DNA of 64,000 nucleotides from Mesorhizobium sp. ES1-1 (GTDB lineage Bacteria; Pseudomonadota; Alphaproteobacteria; Rhizobiales; Rhizobiaceae). The translations under genes and the position numbers were made by a program. Below, one piece after another: positions 1 to 8,552 of this stretch (positions are counted from its first letter, which is position 1; every line of letters starts with the position of its first letter). The notes under the pieces were generated by a model. That model was not told the origin of the DNA and searched no databases. It saw nothing but the letters and a program-made list of their open reading frames with translations. The stretch is from assembly GCF_020164785.1 (NCBI RefSeq), contig NZ_JAIUGX010000016.1:1-64000 (forward strand), given 5' to 3'.

Positions 1-84
1 GGAGCTGACGCCTGCGACCGACGATTGAGAGTGGCCGCCGTTTCTTCGCACTGCTGCGGGAAATTCGAAATGCTGGCGGGACAG

Positions 85-242
85 CACCCCCCTCTGTCCT
101 GCCGGACGTCTCCCCCGCAAGGGGGGAGATTGCCAGCATCGTCGGCTGAACTTTACTTCGGACCTGGGCGATTGGCGAAAGCCAAGGCGACATCCGATCT
201 CCCCCCTTGCGGGGGAGATGTCCGGCAGGACAGAGGGGGGTG
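85..242. repeat. Palindromic intergenic element, inverted pair
   Basis: Two 46-base arms in inverted orientation, at 85-130 and 197-242, match each other at all but about one position. Each arm has a run of C, the core ctgtcctgccgg, and a short internal hairpin ctccccccttgcgggggag. The spacer holds no gene I can support. The same family recurs near 5.2, 17.3, 57.8 and 63.8 kb. The pair lies just upstream of ligD and could form a long stem-loop; whether it acts as a terminator, processing site or mobile MITE-like element is not shown. Confidence 0.85.
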
Positions 243-284
243 GGACGGAACGAGGCGGTTGTTATTTCCATACCGACCTAATCC

Positions 285-2777
285 ATGATCCCGCCCAACC
301 TCCAGCCCTACCGCGCCAAGCGCCGCTTCTCGAACACGCCCGAGCCGGCCGGAGGCCCGGTCACCGACGAAGGCAACCGCTTCGTCGTCCACAAGCATCA
401 TGCCACGGCCGATCACTATGACCTGCGCCTGGAGATCGGCGGCGCGCTGAAGAGCTGGGCGGTGCCGCGCGGGCCCTCGCTCAATCCCGCCGACAAGCGG
501 CTGGCGGTCGAGACCGAGGATCATCCGCTCGACTATATCGACTTCGAAGGCGTCATTCCCGAAGGCGAATATGGCGGCGGGCCGATGATCGTCTGGGACA
601 CGGGCAGCTGGGCGCCGATGGACGATGTCGAGACGAGCCTGCGCACCGGCGCCTTCAAGTTTCGCCTCGCCGGCGAGAAACTGAATGGCGGCTGGATGCT
701 GACGCGGCTGAAGCCCAAGCCCGGCGAAGACCCTGCCAAAAAGAACTGGCTGCTGTTCAAGGAGCGCGACCTCGCCGCTGATGCGAAGCTCGACATCCTC
801 GAAGCCCGTCCGGAAAGCGTGAAGTCCGGCCTGCGCATCGAGGAACTCGCGGCAGCGGCCAAACCGGCAGCCAAGGCGAAATCAAGGCCGGTTTCGCTTA
901 AGCCCGGCGCGCTGCCGGGTGCAGTGAAGGCGCCGGCGCCCGGCAGGATCGAGCCGCAGCTGGCAAGCCAGGTGCCAAGGCCTCCGGGAGGCGAAGGTCC
1001 AGGCGAACATACGAACGAGCCCTGGCTGCATGAGATCAAGTTCGACGGCTACCGGACGATGGCGCATCTTTCCGGCGGCCAGGTGCGGCTTATCACGCGC
1101 GGTGGGCTCGACTGGACGAAGCGCTATGGCGACCTGCCGCATGCGTTTGCAAAACTGCCGTGCCGCGACGCGGTCATCGACGGCGAGATCGTCGTGCTCG
1201 ACGCCAGCGGCATCAGCCGCTTCGCGCTTTTGCAGGACGCGTTGGCGCAGGGCGCCGGCAGCAGGCTGCATTTCTACGCCTTCGACCTGCTGCATCTCGA
1301 CGGCTGGGACCTGACGAAAGCGCCGCTGGTCAGGCGCAAGGCCCTGCTGGCCACGCTGCTTGGCGGTCTCGGCGGCAATTCCGCCATCCAGTTCTCCGAC
1401 CATGTCGAGGGCTCCGGGCGGGGGCTTTATGAGCAGGCGACGGAACTCGGGCTCGAAGGCGTCGTCTCCAAACGCGCCACTGGAACCTATCAGAGCGGCC
1501 GGTCCAAGAGCTGGACCAAGTGCAAGGCGCTGCAGAAAGGCGATTTCGTCATCGCCGGCTACACCATCTCGCAAGCGGCGGAAGGGCTGGCGGCGCTCGG
1601 CCTGGCCGAGTGGCAGGACGGCGAGTTGCATTATCGCGGCAAGGTCGGAACGGGCTTCGATGCAGCAACTGCGGCTGGCTTGCTCGCCCGGCTGGAGCCG
1701 ATGGCGGCGGACGCCACGGCGCCGGAAGGCGCGCCGCGCGAGATCATGCGCGAGATGCACTGGGTAAAGCCGCTCTTGTCGGCGCACATCCACTATGCCA
1801 ACCGAACCGCCGACAATGCGCTGCGCCATGCGGTGTTTCGCGGCCTGCGCGATGTCGGCCTTTCGACACCGGTCGCGCCGAAGCGCAAGCGGCTGATCGC
1901 GGAAGCCGACCTGGCCACCATCTGGGTGACCAATCCGGGGCGGCGCCTGTTCGGCAAGACGGGCCCGACCAAGCTCGACATTGCCGTCTACTACGCGCTG
2001 GTCGGCGATTTCATGCTGCCGCATATTCTGGGCCGGCCGGTGTCGCTGGTGCGCTGCCCGACCGGCCTGCCCAAGGACTGCTTCTTCCAGCGCCACGCCT
2101 TCACAGGGATGCCGCCCTCGGTGGTGACATTCGACACCGCCAATTCCGAGGGCGAGACCAAAACCTACCTCGCGGTCGAAGGCGCCAAGGGCTATCTGGC
2201 GCTGGCGCAGTTCGGCGTCGTCGAATTCCATACATGGGGCACGCATCGGGACCGGCTCGACAGGCCGGACCAGATCGTGCTCGACCTCGACCCCGGAGAG
2301 GGGATTTCGTGGCGCGAGGTGGTCGAGGCCGCCATCCACATCAAGGGCGAGCTGGAAGGGATGGGGCTGGTGCCGTTCGCCAAGACCTCCGGCGGCAGCG
2401 GCATCCACATCACCGTGCCGGTGACGCGCAAACAGAACTGGAAGAAGCTGCATCAGGTGACGAGCGCGATCGCCAGCCGCCTGGCCGCCGCCGCGCCCGA
2501 TAGTTTCACCACCACGATGGGCAAGGACAACCGCAAGAAGCGCATCTTCATCGACTTCCATCGCAACGCGCGCGGCCACACTTCCGCCGCTCCCTATTCG
2601 CTGCGCGCCCGCACCAATCTGCCGGCCTCGACGCCGGTGAGCTGGGGCGATCTCGAGGCGATCGATGCGCCGCAGGACCTGAACTATTCCTCGCTGCCGG
2701 GGCTGCTTGAGACATCGGGGGATCCCTGGGCGGAGATCGACGCGTTTGCCAGGGATCTGCCGGTGATGGAACGCTAG
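285..2777 (+). CDS. ligD: Multidomain ATP-dependent DNA ligase LigD (end-joining)
   Basis: Bacterial non-homologous end-joining ligase of 830 residues, in the domain order phosphoesterase, ligase, polymerase. Residues about 30-180 form the 3'-phosphoesterase (HKHHATADHYDLRLE and the PEGEYGGG turn). A proline/alanine linker follows. The ligase domain has the adenylation motif EIKFDGYR with K252 as the nucleotidyl lysine and ends near residue 530. The C-terminal primase/polymerase domain carries the metal-binding pair D667 and D669 (LDLDP). Length fits three-domain LigD. The ku gene lies 374 bases downstream on the same strand, the usual partnership: Ku binds broken ends, LigD trims, fills and seals them. 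Confidence 0.97.
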   Translation: MIPPNLQPYRAKRRFSNTPEPAGGPVTDEGNRFVVHKHHATADHYDLRLEIGGALKSWAVPRGPSLNPADKRLAVETEDHPLDYIDFEGVIPEGEYGGGPMIVWDTGSWAPMDDVETSLRTGAFKFRLAGEKLNGGWMLTRLKPKPGEDPAKKNWLLFKERDLAADAKLDILEARPESVKSGLRIEELAAAAKPAAKAKSRPVSLKPGALPGAVKAPAPGRIEPQLASQVPRPPGGEGPGEHTNEPWLHEIKFDGYRTMAHLSGGQVRLITRGGLDWTKRYGDLPHAFAKLPCRDAVIDGEIVVLDASGISRFALLQDALAQGAGSRLHFYAFDLLHLDGWDLTKAPLVRRKALLATLLGGLGGNSAIQFSDHVEGSGRGLYEQATELGLEGVVSKRATGTYQSGRSKSWTKCKALQKGDFVIAGYTISQAAEGLAALGLAEWQDGELHYRGKVGTGFDAATAAGLLARLEPMAADATAPEGAPREIMREMHWVKPLLSAHIHYANRTADNALRHAVFRGLRDVGLSTPVAPKRKRLIAEADLATIWVTNPGRRLFGKTGPTKLDIAVYYALVGDFMLPHILGRPVSLVRCPTGLPKDCFFQRHAFTGMPPSVVTFDTANSEGETKTYLAVEGAKGYLALAQFGVVEFHTWGTHRDRLDRPDQIVLDLDPGEGISWREVVEAAIHIKGELEGMGLVPFAKTSGGSGIHITVPVTRKQNWKKLHQVTSAIASRLAAAAPDSFTTTMGKDNRKKRIFIDFHRNARGHTSAAPYSLRARTNLPASTPVSWGDLEAIDAPQDLNYSSLPGLLETSGDPWAEIDAFARDLPVMER

Positions 2778-2939
2778 TTCCTCGCCCCACGAAAGTGGGG
2801 AGAGGTGGCCGCATAGCGGCCGGAGAGGGGGCAGCGCCGGCTTATGCGGTCAAGCGCCGGAAACATTCGGCGCCGCGCCATTCCCCTCTCCGTCTCGGCT
2901 TCGCCGAGCCACCTCTCCCCACTTTCGTGGGGCGAGGAA
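2778..2939. repeat. Inverted repeat between ligD and ku
   Basis: Arms of about 31 bases at 2778-2808 and 2909-2939 are exact reverse complements (core ccccacgaaagtggggagag). They start right after the ligD stop codon. Each arm has its own small hairpin, cccca-cgaaag-tgggg. The segment between ligD and ku (2778-3151) holds no other supported gene. The element may end ligD transcription or separate ligD and ku mRNA levels; that is inference. Confidence 0.85.
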
Positions 2940-3151
2940 AAGGGCCGCGCCATCTCCATCGACGCTTGCTATAATTTGAACTATCCTCCGCGCCAACCCC
3001 GAGAACACTTCGCTAGGAATTCGGCTGTAAGGTCAGGGATCGGTGTAGGATTTCCGCAGCCTAAATCGTCCTCCGGACGAAGCGCTGCAAAGAGCATGGA
3101 CAAGACCATGCTGCAACATAGTGTCAGTGCGTTGCCGCGTAGGAGTATATC

Positions 3152-4066
3152 ATGGCGCCCAGGGCAAGTTGGAAGGGTTACCTCAAGCTCAGCCTCGTCA
3201 GCTGTCCGGTCCGGCTCTATCCGGCGACGACGACCAGCGAGCGCATCTCCTTCAACCAGTTGCACAAGAAGACCCACAACCGCATCAACATGAAGCCGGT
3301 CGATCCGGAGCTTGGCCTCGTCGAGCGTTCGGACCTGATCAAGGGCTACGAATATGAAGACAAGCAGTACATCATCATCGAGGACACCGACCTCGAGGCG
3401 GTGCGGATCGAATCCAACCACACGATGAACATCGAAGCCTTCGTCGACGAGCGCGAGGTCGACGTCATCTACCAGGATGCGCCCTATTACATGGCGCCGG
3501 ATGGGGCCATGGCGGAGGAGACCTTCGCCGTGCTGCGCGAGGCGATGCGCAAATCGGGCAAGGTGGCGATCGCGCGGCTGGTGCTGTCCAGCCGCGAGCG
3601 TGTGGTGACGATCGGGGCGCGCGAGAACGGCATGTTCGTGTGCACGTTGAGGAACCCGAACGAAGTGCGAGGCACCGCTGAGTATTTCGGCAATATCCCG
3701 GCCGGCAATCCCGATCCGGAAATGCTGCAACTGGCCGAGGCGCTGATCAAGCAGAAGGAAACAACCTTCGATCCGAAGAATTACGAGGACCGCTACGAGA
3801 TCGCGCTGATGGCGATGATCCGCGAGAAGCTCAAGGGCCACAAGCCGATCATCGCCGCGGCGCCGGAGCGCGGCAACGTCATCAATTTGATGGATGCGCT
3901 GAAGGCCAGCCTGTCGCAGTCGAAGCCGCCGGCCAAGTCCAAGAGCAAGGCCGACGAAATTGCCAAACCGGCCAAGTCAGCCGGGAAAAAGGCGGCGACG
4001 GGCGGCGCTGCCGAAAATCCGCTGAAGGCCAATCTGCTGAAGGCGGTCGGCAAGAGCAAGAAATGA
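3152..4066 (+). CDS. ku: Ku DNA end-binding protein
   Basis: Bacterial Ku homodimer subunit, 304 residues, which threads onto double-strand break ends and recruits LigD. The N-terminus (ASWKGYLKLSLVSCPVRLY) and the NQLHKKTHNRI segment are hallmark Ku features, followed by the beta-barrel core. The last ~50 residues are rich in lysine and alanine, like the DNA-binding tail of many bacterial Ku proteins. A purine-rich taggag lies about 9 bases before the ATG. The stop codon overlaps the start of the next gene by four bases, so the two are probably translated together. Same strand as ligD. Confidence 0.96.
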   Translation: MAPRASWKGYLKLSLVSCPVRLYPATTTSERISFNQLHKKTHNRINMKPVDPELGLVERSDLIKGYEYEDKQYIIIEDTDLEAVRIESNHTMNIEAFVDEREVDVIYQDAPYYMAPDGAMAEETFAVLREAMRKSGKVAIARLVLSSRERVVTIGARENGMFVCTLRNPNEVRGTAEYFGNIPAGNPDPEMLQLAEALIKQKETTFDPKNYEDRYEIALMAMIREKLKGHKPIIAAAPERGNVINLMDALKASLSQSKPPAKSKSKADEIAKPAKSAGKKAATGGAAENPLKANLLKAVGKSKK

Positions 4067-5181
4067 CGGCGATGGCTGTCGCGGGATCCGTCTTCGGCAC
4101 GATCGGTGCGTTGTCGGCGTTCCCGCTCAGGCTCGCGGCGCGCGAGGTCGAGCGCCAGCACGGCGAGTTGCGACGCGGCGTCGTCAGGCGCACTACGCAT
4201 GTCGTGTTCGGCCGCACGCTGCTTGCAAAGGCCGGGACCGCCAGGAGCAACGATACCGCAATCGAGCGCCGCGTCGCCGCCGAGCGCGCAGCCGGGCGCA
4301 CCCCCGTCAGCGAGAACGGCTTCCTGCGCCTGCTCGGGCTCATGAAGGCGCCGGAAGCATCCTCGCTGTCGCGCCAATCGCTGATCGAGCAGTCGCGCCT
4401 GTCCGGCGCCGATCTCGACCTGCTCTCGCTGTTCGATGCCTTCGAGCATGATGGCGAGCCCTATTCCTTCCGCGACCTCATCCTGGCGCGCAAATATGCC
4501 GGGCTGATTTCCGGCGGGGCGAGCTGGGGCGCGATCGCGCGTTCCGTGCATCGCTCCGGGCCGGTCGCCTCGCTCACCGCCAAATCGCTCAATGTCGGTT
4601 CGGCATTTGGCCGCCCCGATCAGATCTATCTCGAAGGCGGCCAAAGCGAACTCGACGGGCAGTTGCTGTTCGATCTGGGCAGCGCCGCGCATGGCGACGA
4701 CACGCTGGAAGAGCTGTTTGCCGAGGCGGAAGCGGCGGAGGAGGGCGGCGACCATGACGGCGCCGCCGCACTCTATCGCCGCTGTCTCGCCATCGACCCG
4801 AGCGACGCCATCGCCGCCTTCAACCGCGCCAACTGCCTGCGCGCCGGCGGCCATGCCGCAGAGGCTGCGCATGACTATGCGAGGGCGATCAAGCTCGACC
4901 CGGCCTTCGTCGAGGCGTGGTTCAATCTCGCCGGCCTGATGAGCGAGCAAGGCCGCGACGCCTCAGCGCGGCGGCATCTGCAAAGGGCGATCGCGCTCGA
5001 CAAGAGTTATGCCGATCCGGTGTTCAACCTGGCCCGGCTGGAATTCGACGCCGGCAATCTGGCGGAGGCGCGCCGGCTCTGGGTGCGCTATCTCGAGCTC
5101 GACGCGGACTCGGAGTGGGCCGGGGTGGCGGCCAAGGGCGTGCAGTTCGTGGACATGCAGCTGGCGCGGACGGCGGGGTGA
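4063..5181 (+). CDS. BRCT-like / MerR-like HTH / TPR protein coupled to Ku
   Basis: 372 residues, overlapping the ku stop codon (ATGA). By eye there are three parts. Residues about 8-95 resemble a BRCT domain: an early glycine-rich turn, the conserved-looking TTHVVFG strand, and VSENGFLRLLG where the BRCT tryptophan helix would be. Residues about 115-175 (YSFRDLILARKYAGLISGG) resemble a MerR-type helix-turn-helix. Residues about 215-345 contain three TPR units (AIAAFNRANCLRAGGHAAEA, AFVEAWFNLAGLMSEQG, ADPVFNLARLEFDAGN). No signal peptide. Coupling to ku suggests a role in DNA end repair or in controlling it. TPR is confident, BRCT and HTH moderate, function unknown. Confidence 0.85.
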   Translation: MTAMAVAGSVFGTIGALSAFPLRLAAREVERQHGELRRGVVRRTTHVVFGRTLLAKAGTARSNDTAIERRVAAERAAGRTPVSENGFLRLLGLMKAPEASSLSRQSLIEQSRLSGADLDLLSLFDAFEHDGEPYSFRDLILARKYAGLISGGASWGAIARSVHRSGPVASLTAKSLNVGSAFGRPDQIYLEGGQSELDGQLLFDLGSAAHGDDTLEELFAEAEAAEEGGDHDGAAALYRRCLAIDPSDAIAAFNRANCLRAGGHAAEAAHDYARAIKLDPAFVEAWFNLAGLMSEQGRDASARRHLQRAIALDKSYADPVFNLARLEFDAGNLAEARRLWVRYLELDADSEWAGVAAKGVQFVDMQLARTAG

Positions 5182-5212
5182 CCGTGATTGGCGAAGGCCG
5201 CGATGAGAGCCG

Positions 5213-5379
5213 ATCTCCCCCCTTGTGGGGGAGATGTCCGGCAGGACAGAGGGGGGCGCTGTCCCGCCGACGTACCGGCTCATGCTGAAGATCACTTCCT
5301 GGACATATCTGACCGTAGGCTGGCGTTCCGTCACGCCCCCCTCTGCCCTGCCGGGCATCTCCCCCACAAGGGGGGAGAT
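5213..5379. repeat. Palindromic intergenic element, inverted pair
   Basis: Arms at 5213-5258 and 5334-5379 are reverse complements with about two mismatches in 46 bases. They are the same family as the pair at 85-242, with cttgtgggg in place of cttgcgggg in the internal hairpin. The spacer sequence differs from that of the other copies. The right arm ends about 33 bases before the next start codon. Confidence 0.85.
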
Positions 5380-5412
5380 TGGCAGCGTCGCGGTCACGCC
5401 GGATGTCGCCCC

Positions 5413-6051
5413 ATGACCAGCTTCCTCTTCGACGGTCCCGACACCGCACCCGCGACCATCCTGCTGGCGCATGGCGCCGGGGCGCCGATGGATTCGCCCT
5501 CGATGACCGCCGTTGCCAAGGCCCTGGCCGAAGCCGGAATGCGCGTGGCGCGGTTTGAATTCGGCTATATGGCGGCGCGCCGGCACGGTCAGCGCAAGCC
5601 GCCGCCGCGGGCGGAGACGGTCAACCCGGAATATGTCGAGGCGATCGCGGATTTGCGCGCCGGGGGCGTTGCCGGCAAGCTCATCATCGGCGGCAAGTCG
5701 ATGGGTGGGCGCGTGGCCTCGATGGTGGCCGACGAGATGTACGCCGCCGGCGAGATTTCGGGGCTGGTCTGCCTCGGCTACCCCTTTCACCCGCCCGGCA
5801 AGCCCCAGCAACTGCGGACGAAACATCTCGCCGGGCTGAAAACGCCGACGCTGATCTTCCAGGGCACGCGCGACGAGTTCGGCACGCGCGACGAGGTCAG
5901 CGGCTATACGCTGTCGGATGCGATCGAGGTGATCTGGCTGGAGGATGGCGACCACGACCTCAAGCCGCGCAAGAGCCTGTCGGGATTTTCGGCGGCCGAT
6001 CATTTGAAGCGGCTGGCGGAGGCGGTGAAGGGGTGGGTGGAGAGGATTTAG
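5413..6051 (+). CDS. Alpha/beta hydrolase (KANL3/Tex30-like)
   Basis: 212-residue alpha/beta hydrolase of the small dienelactone-hydrolase-like group. An N-terminal strand and oxyanion loop, LLAHGAGAPMDS, is followed by the nucleophile elbow GGKSMGGRVAS (serine in G-K-S-M-G), then FQGTRDEFGT with the likely acid aspartate, and a late DGDHDL with the likely catalytic histidine. Substrate unknown. The open frame extends upstream through the palindromic repeat, but the ATG at 5413, right after the repeat, fits the fold's first strand, so I start there. No export signal; probably cytoplasmic. Confidence 0.85.
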   Translation: MTSFLFDGPDTAPATILLAHGAGAPMDSPSMTAVAKALAEAGMRVARFEFGYMAARRHGQRKPPPRAETVNPEYVEAIADLRAGGVAGKLIIGGKSMGGRVASMVADEMYAAGEISGLVCLGYPFHPPGKPQQLRTKHLAGLKTPTLIFQGTRDEFGTRDEVSGYTLSDAIEVIWLEDGDHDLKPRKSLSGFSAADHLKRLAEAVKGWVERI

Positions 6052-6087
6052 GACGGGCGGTCGAGCATTCATTCGATGTTGGCGCCG

Positions 6088-6208
6088 CCCCTCACCCTTA
6101 CCCTCTGGCCGTGAAGAACGGGGAGAGGGGGGCGGCAGCGTTGAAGCTATTTCCTTCTCTCGGTTCTTATACGGGGAGAAGGTACCGGCAGGCGGATGAG
6201 GGGCAGCC
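6088..6208. repeat. Degenerate palindromic element
   Basis: A second repeat type: 'gcccctcaccctta...gaacggggagaggg' at the left and 'cttatacggggagaaggtaccggcaggcggatgaggggc' at the right, roughly inverted with imperfect arms. Related to the copies at 14257-14429 and 33361-33530. No gene is supported in 6052-6292. Confidence 0.6.
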
Positions 6209-6292
6209 CTGCCATTGGCCATTGGCCCATATCCGGCCGCGGCATTCAACCATTGCTTGCCCATCGCCGCTGCTTCCTGCTTCATGCTTCAA

Positions 6293-7063
6293 ATGAAAAT
6301 CGCCACCTTCAACGTCAACAACATCAACAGCCGGCTGACGAACCTGTTAGCATGGCTGGCGGCCGCGAAACCCGATGTCGTGTGCCTGCAGGAACTCAAG
6401 GCGCGCGACACGCAGTTTCCGCGCTCCGCTTTGGCCGATGCCGGCTATGGCGCGGTATGGAAGGGCCAGCCGACATGGAACGGCGTCGCCATCCTGGCGC
6501 GGGGCGCCGAGCCGGTGCTGACCCGCGACGTCCTGCCCGGCGATGATGCGGACAAGCAGAGCCGCTACATCGAGGCGGCGGTCAGCGGCGTGCTCATCGG
6601 CTGCCTGTATGCGCCGAACGGCAACCCGCAACCGGGGCCGAAATTCGCCTACAAGCTTGCCTGGCACGAGAGGCTGAACGCGCATGCCGAGCAATTGCTC
6701 GGCACCGGCGTGCCGGTTGTGCTGGCGGGCGACTACAATATCGTGCCCGAACCGCGCGACATCTACGCCACCCGCTCCTATGACGACAATGCGCTGGTGC
6801 AGCCGGAAAGCCGCGCCGCCTTCGCCGCGCTCATCGAGCAGGGCTGGCTCGACGCGCTACGCAAGAAACATCCGAAGGAGACGCTCTACACGTTCTGGGA
6901 CTATCGCCGGAACCGCTGGCCGCGCGACGCCGGGCTGCGCCTCGACCACATCCTGCTGTCGAAGAAACTGGTGCGCCGGCTGACCGCCGCCGGCATCGAC
7001 CGCGACGTGCGCGGCCAGGACGGCGCCAGCGACCACGCGCCGGTCTGGGTGGAACTCAAGTGA
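6293..7063 (+). CDS. xth: Exodeoxyribonuclease III (AP endonuclease family)
   Basis: 256-residue member of the Xth/AP endonuclease family, which cuts DNA 5' of abasic sites and removes 3' blocking groups in base excision repair. Visible motifs: MKIATFNVNNINSR with the metal-site asparagine, CLQELKA with the catalytic glutamate, the LYAPNGNP loop, GDYNIVPE with the catalytic aspartate and asparagine, LRLDHIL, and the terminal SDHAPV histidine. An earlier in-frame ATG adds about 26 unrelated residues, so I start at 6293. The next gene overlaps its stop (GTGA). Confidence 0.95.
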   Translation: MKIATFNVNNINSRLTNLLAWLAAAKPDVVCLQELKARDTQFPRSALADAGYGAVWKGQPTWNGVAILARGAEPVLTRDVLPGDDADKQSRYIEAAVSGVLIGCLYAPNGNPQPGPKFAYKLAWHERLNAHAEQLLGTGVPVVLAGDYNIVPEPRDIYATRSYDDNALVQPESRAAFAALIEQGWLDALRKKHPKETLYTFWDYRRNRWPRDAGLRLDHILLSKKLVRRLTAAGIDRDVRGQDGASDHAPVWVELK

Positions 7064-8313
7064 ACGCCGCGTATCTGTGGCTGCCGGTCCTCCTTGCCAC
7101 GGTCGTGCTGCTTGCCGGCATAACCTGGCTGGCGTCACGCGCGCGTGCCCGCCGCAAGGCTGCCCGCCGGGCCGATCCCGGCAATGACTATGCCATCCGC
7201 ACCGACTGGGCGGATGGCGGGGGCATCCTCAATTACTCGTCCTTCGTCTATTTCGACGTCGATCGCGACGGCGAATATGGTGTCGGCGACCGACCGATGG
7301 CCGGGATCATGGTGCGGCTCCAGGACGAGGCGGGCAAGGTGGTCATGGCGACACGGACCAACAATGCCGGTTTCGCCAATTTTCCGATGTCGATGAAAAG
7401 CCGGAAGGCAGTGATCCGCGCAGCAGGCGATTGGCGCTTTTCGGTGTCGGTGCCGCCGGGTTGGCGGGCGACAGGCGCCAATGAGGTCCAGGCACGGCAC
7501 ATCGATCATATGCCGGGCTCGCCGACCGGGCTGGTATCGCGCGAGATGCTGTCGCCGGTCGGCCTGGCGCCGCCCCGCTCTCTTGCCGGGTGGATCAGTG
7601 ATGACGCCCACTCGACCAGGCGCATCAGTGATGACGCCCGACCAGGCGGGCGCATCCGTGATGACGGAACGCCGACGCTGGCGGTGCTGCGCGACGGAGC
7701 GGTCGTCGAGACACGGACGCTGCCGCCGGGCGCCGCCTTTCGCGTCGACCTGCCGGAAGACGCCGACGCGTTCAGTATCACGGGCGGCGGCCTGGACCGC
7801 TGGCTGGCCCTGTCGCCTTATCCCGTCGATCTCGGCCTGCTGTCATCTCGAACCGATCGCCTGGCGAGCGACGCGGTGCTGGAGACGATCGACTTCGACG
7901 ATGTGACGGGGCGCACCTTCAGGAAAATCCCGTCAGGCCATGCCGGGCTGAGTTGGCGCAATCTGAACGCCATGGCGCGCGATTACACCAAGGACAGCCA
8001 GGGCTACGTCAATGGCAATGTATCGGGCGACCATGTGGCCTATACAAGCAGCGGACTGCCGGCCGAGTTCAGCTGCGACCGGCCGTTCGGCTTCCACTCC
8101 GTCATGCTGACGGCTGCCTGGCTGAGTTCGGAAGGCGAGGTGGCGCTGATTGAAAGCTGGCTTGGCGACCAGCTTGTCGCAAGCGACCACTTCGCGCTGT
8201 CGGCGCTGACGCCGGTGCACTACGCCCCGATGCTCAGGGCTGTGACCCGCGTCCGCCTGTCAACGACTCATCGCTGGCAACTGGTCCTGGACGATCTTGT
8301 CCTGGCGCGCTGA
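7060..8313 (+). CDS. Membrane-anchored protein with SdrD-B-like domain
   Basis: 417 residues, GTG start overlapping the xth stop codon by four bases. Residues 5-25 form one membrane segment followed by a basic stretch (RARARRKAARR), so the body probably lies outside the membrane. Residues about 60-110 (YFDVDRDGEYGVGDRPMAGI, then VMATRTNNAGFANF) look like an SdrD-type B domain, a calcium-dependent Ig-like fold. The C-terminal ~130 residues resemble a beta-sandwich. A short internal repeat, ISDDA / ISDDA / IRDDG, lies near residues 180-205. Function unknown; no link to xth beyond coupling. Confidence 0.8.
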   Translation: MNAAYLWLPVLLATVVLLAGITWLASRARARRKAARRADPGNDYAIRTDWADGGGILNYSSFVYFDVDRDGEYGVGDRPMAGIMVRLQDEAGKVVMATRTNNAGFANFPMSMKSRKAVIRAAGDWRFSVSVPPGWRATGANEVQARHIDHMPGSPTGLVSREMLSPVGLAPPRSLAGWISDDAHSTRRISDDARPGGRIRDDGTPTLAVLRDGAVVETRTLPPGAAFRVDLPEDADAFSITGGGLDRWLALSPYPVDLGLLSSRTDRLASDAVLETIDFDDVTGRTFRKIPSGHAGLSWRNLNAMARDYTKDSQGYVNGNVSGDHVAYTSSGLPAEFSCDRPFGFHSVMLTAAWLSSEGEVALIESWLGDQLVASDHFALSALTPVHYAPMLRAVTRVRLSTTHRWQLVLDDLVLAR

Positions 8314-8335
8314 GATCAGCGCGACAGCGCTAAGA

Positions 8336-8431
8336 TCAGTCCGGCAATGGGTTGGAGGCGCCGTTCGCGGCGGTGACCGCCGACAGCTGGCCCTTCTTGA
8401 GAAGCAGCGGCTTTGCGTAGGTCTTCTTCAT
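8336..8431 (-). CDS. Orphan lasso-leader-type RiPP precursor, 31 aa
   Basis: A 31-codon gene on the minus strand. The peptide begins MKKTYAKPLLLKKG and continues QLSAVTAANGASNPLPD. The Y-x-x-P-x-L spacing, the later K-K-G and the LSAVTA segment match the leader of lasso-type RiPP precursors, which are common as isolated genes in Rhizobiales. A good ribosome site (agggggaattggac) precedes the ATG. The putative core would be the last ~10 residues; the usual leader threonine at -2 before glycine is not seen, so lasso formation is doubtful. No cyclase, protease or RRE gene is in this window. Converges on the gene ending at 8313. Confidence 0.72.
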   Translation of the reverse strand: MKKTYAKPLLLKKGQLSAVTAANGASNPLPD

Positions 8432-8457
8432 GTCCAATTCCCCCTGGTTTGCCAGCA

Positions 8458-8486
8458 GATGATGGCAGACCCTGGGCAAGTGTCAA
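8458..8486 (-). promoter_or_regulatory. Possible promoter of the RiPP precursor
   Basis: On the minus strand a perfect TTGACA (8486-8481) is followed 17 bases later by ATCATC (8463-8458), a weak -10, about 25 bases before the start codon. Just upstream is a hairpin agggctc-gattg-gagccct that could end the preceding gene. Support is by eye only. Confidence 0.35.
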
Positions 8487-8552
8487 CAAGGGCTCGATTG
8501 GAGCCCTTCGATGCAGCACAGGCGCGAGAAGCAGTAGACGTTCGAACGCCGC

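Noticed and set aside
882-2579. Long open frame opposite ligD
   Set aside because: Mirror frame of a strongly coding high-GC gene; composition is low-complexity and no domain is visible.
8316-8519. 67-codon minus-strand frame overlapping the RiPP gene
   Set aside because: Different frame, no ribosome site; the 31-codon frame is the one with a recognisable leader.
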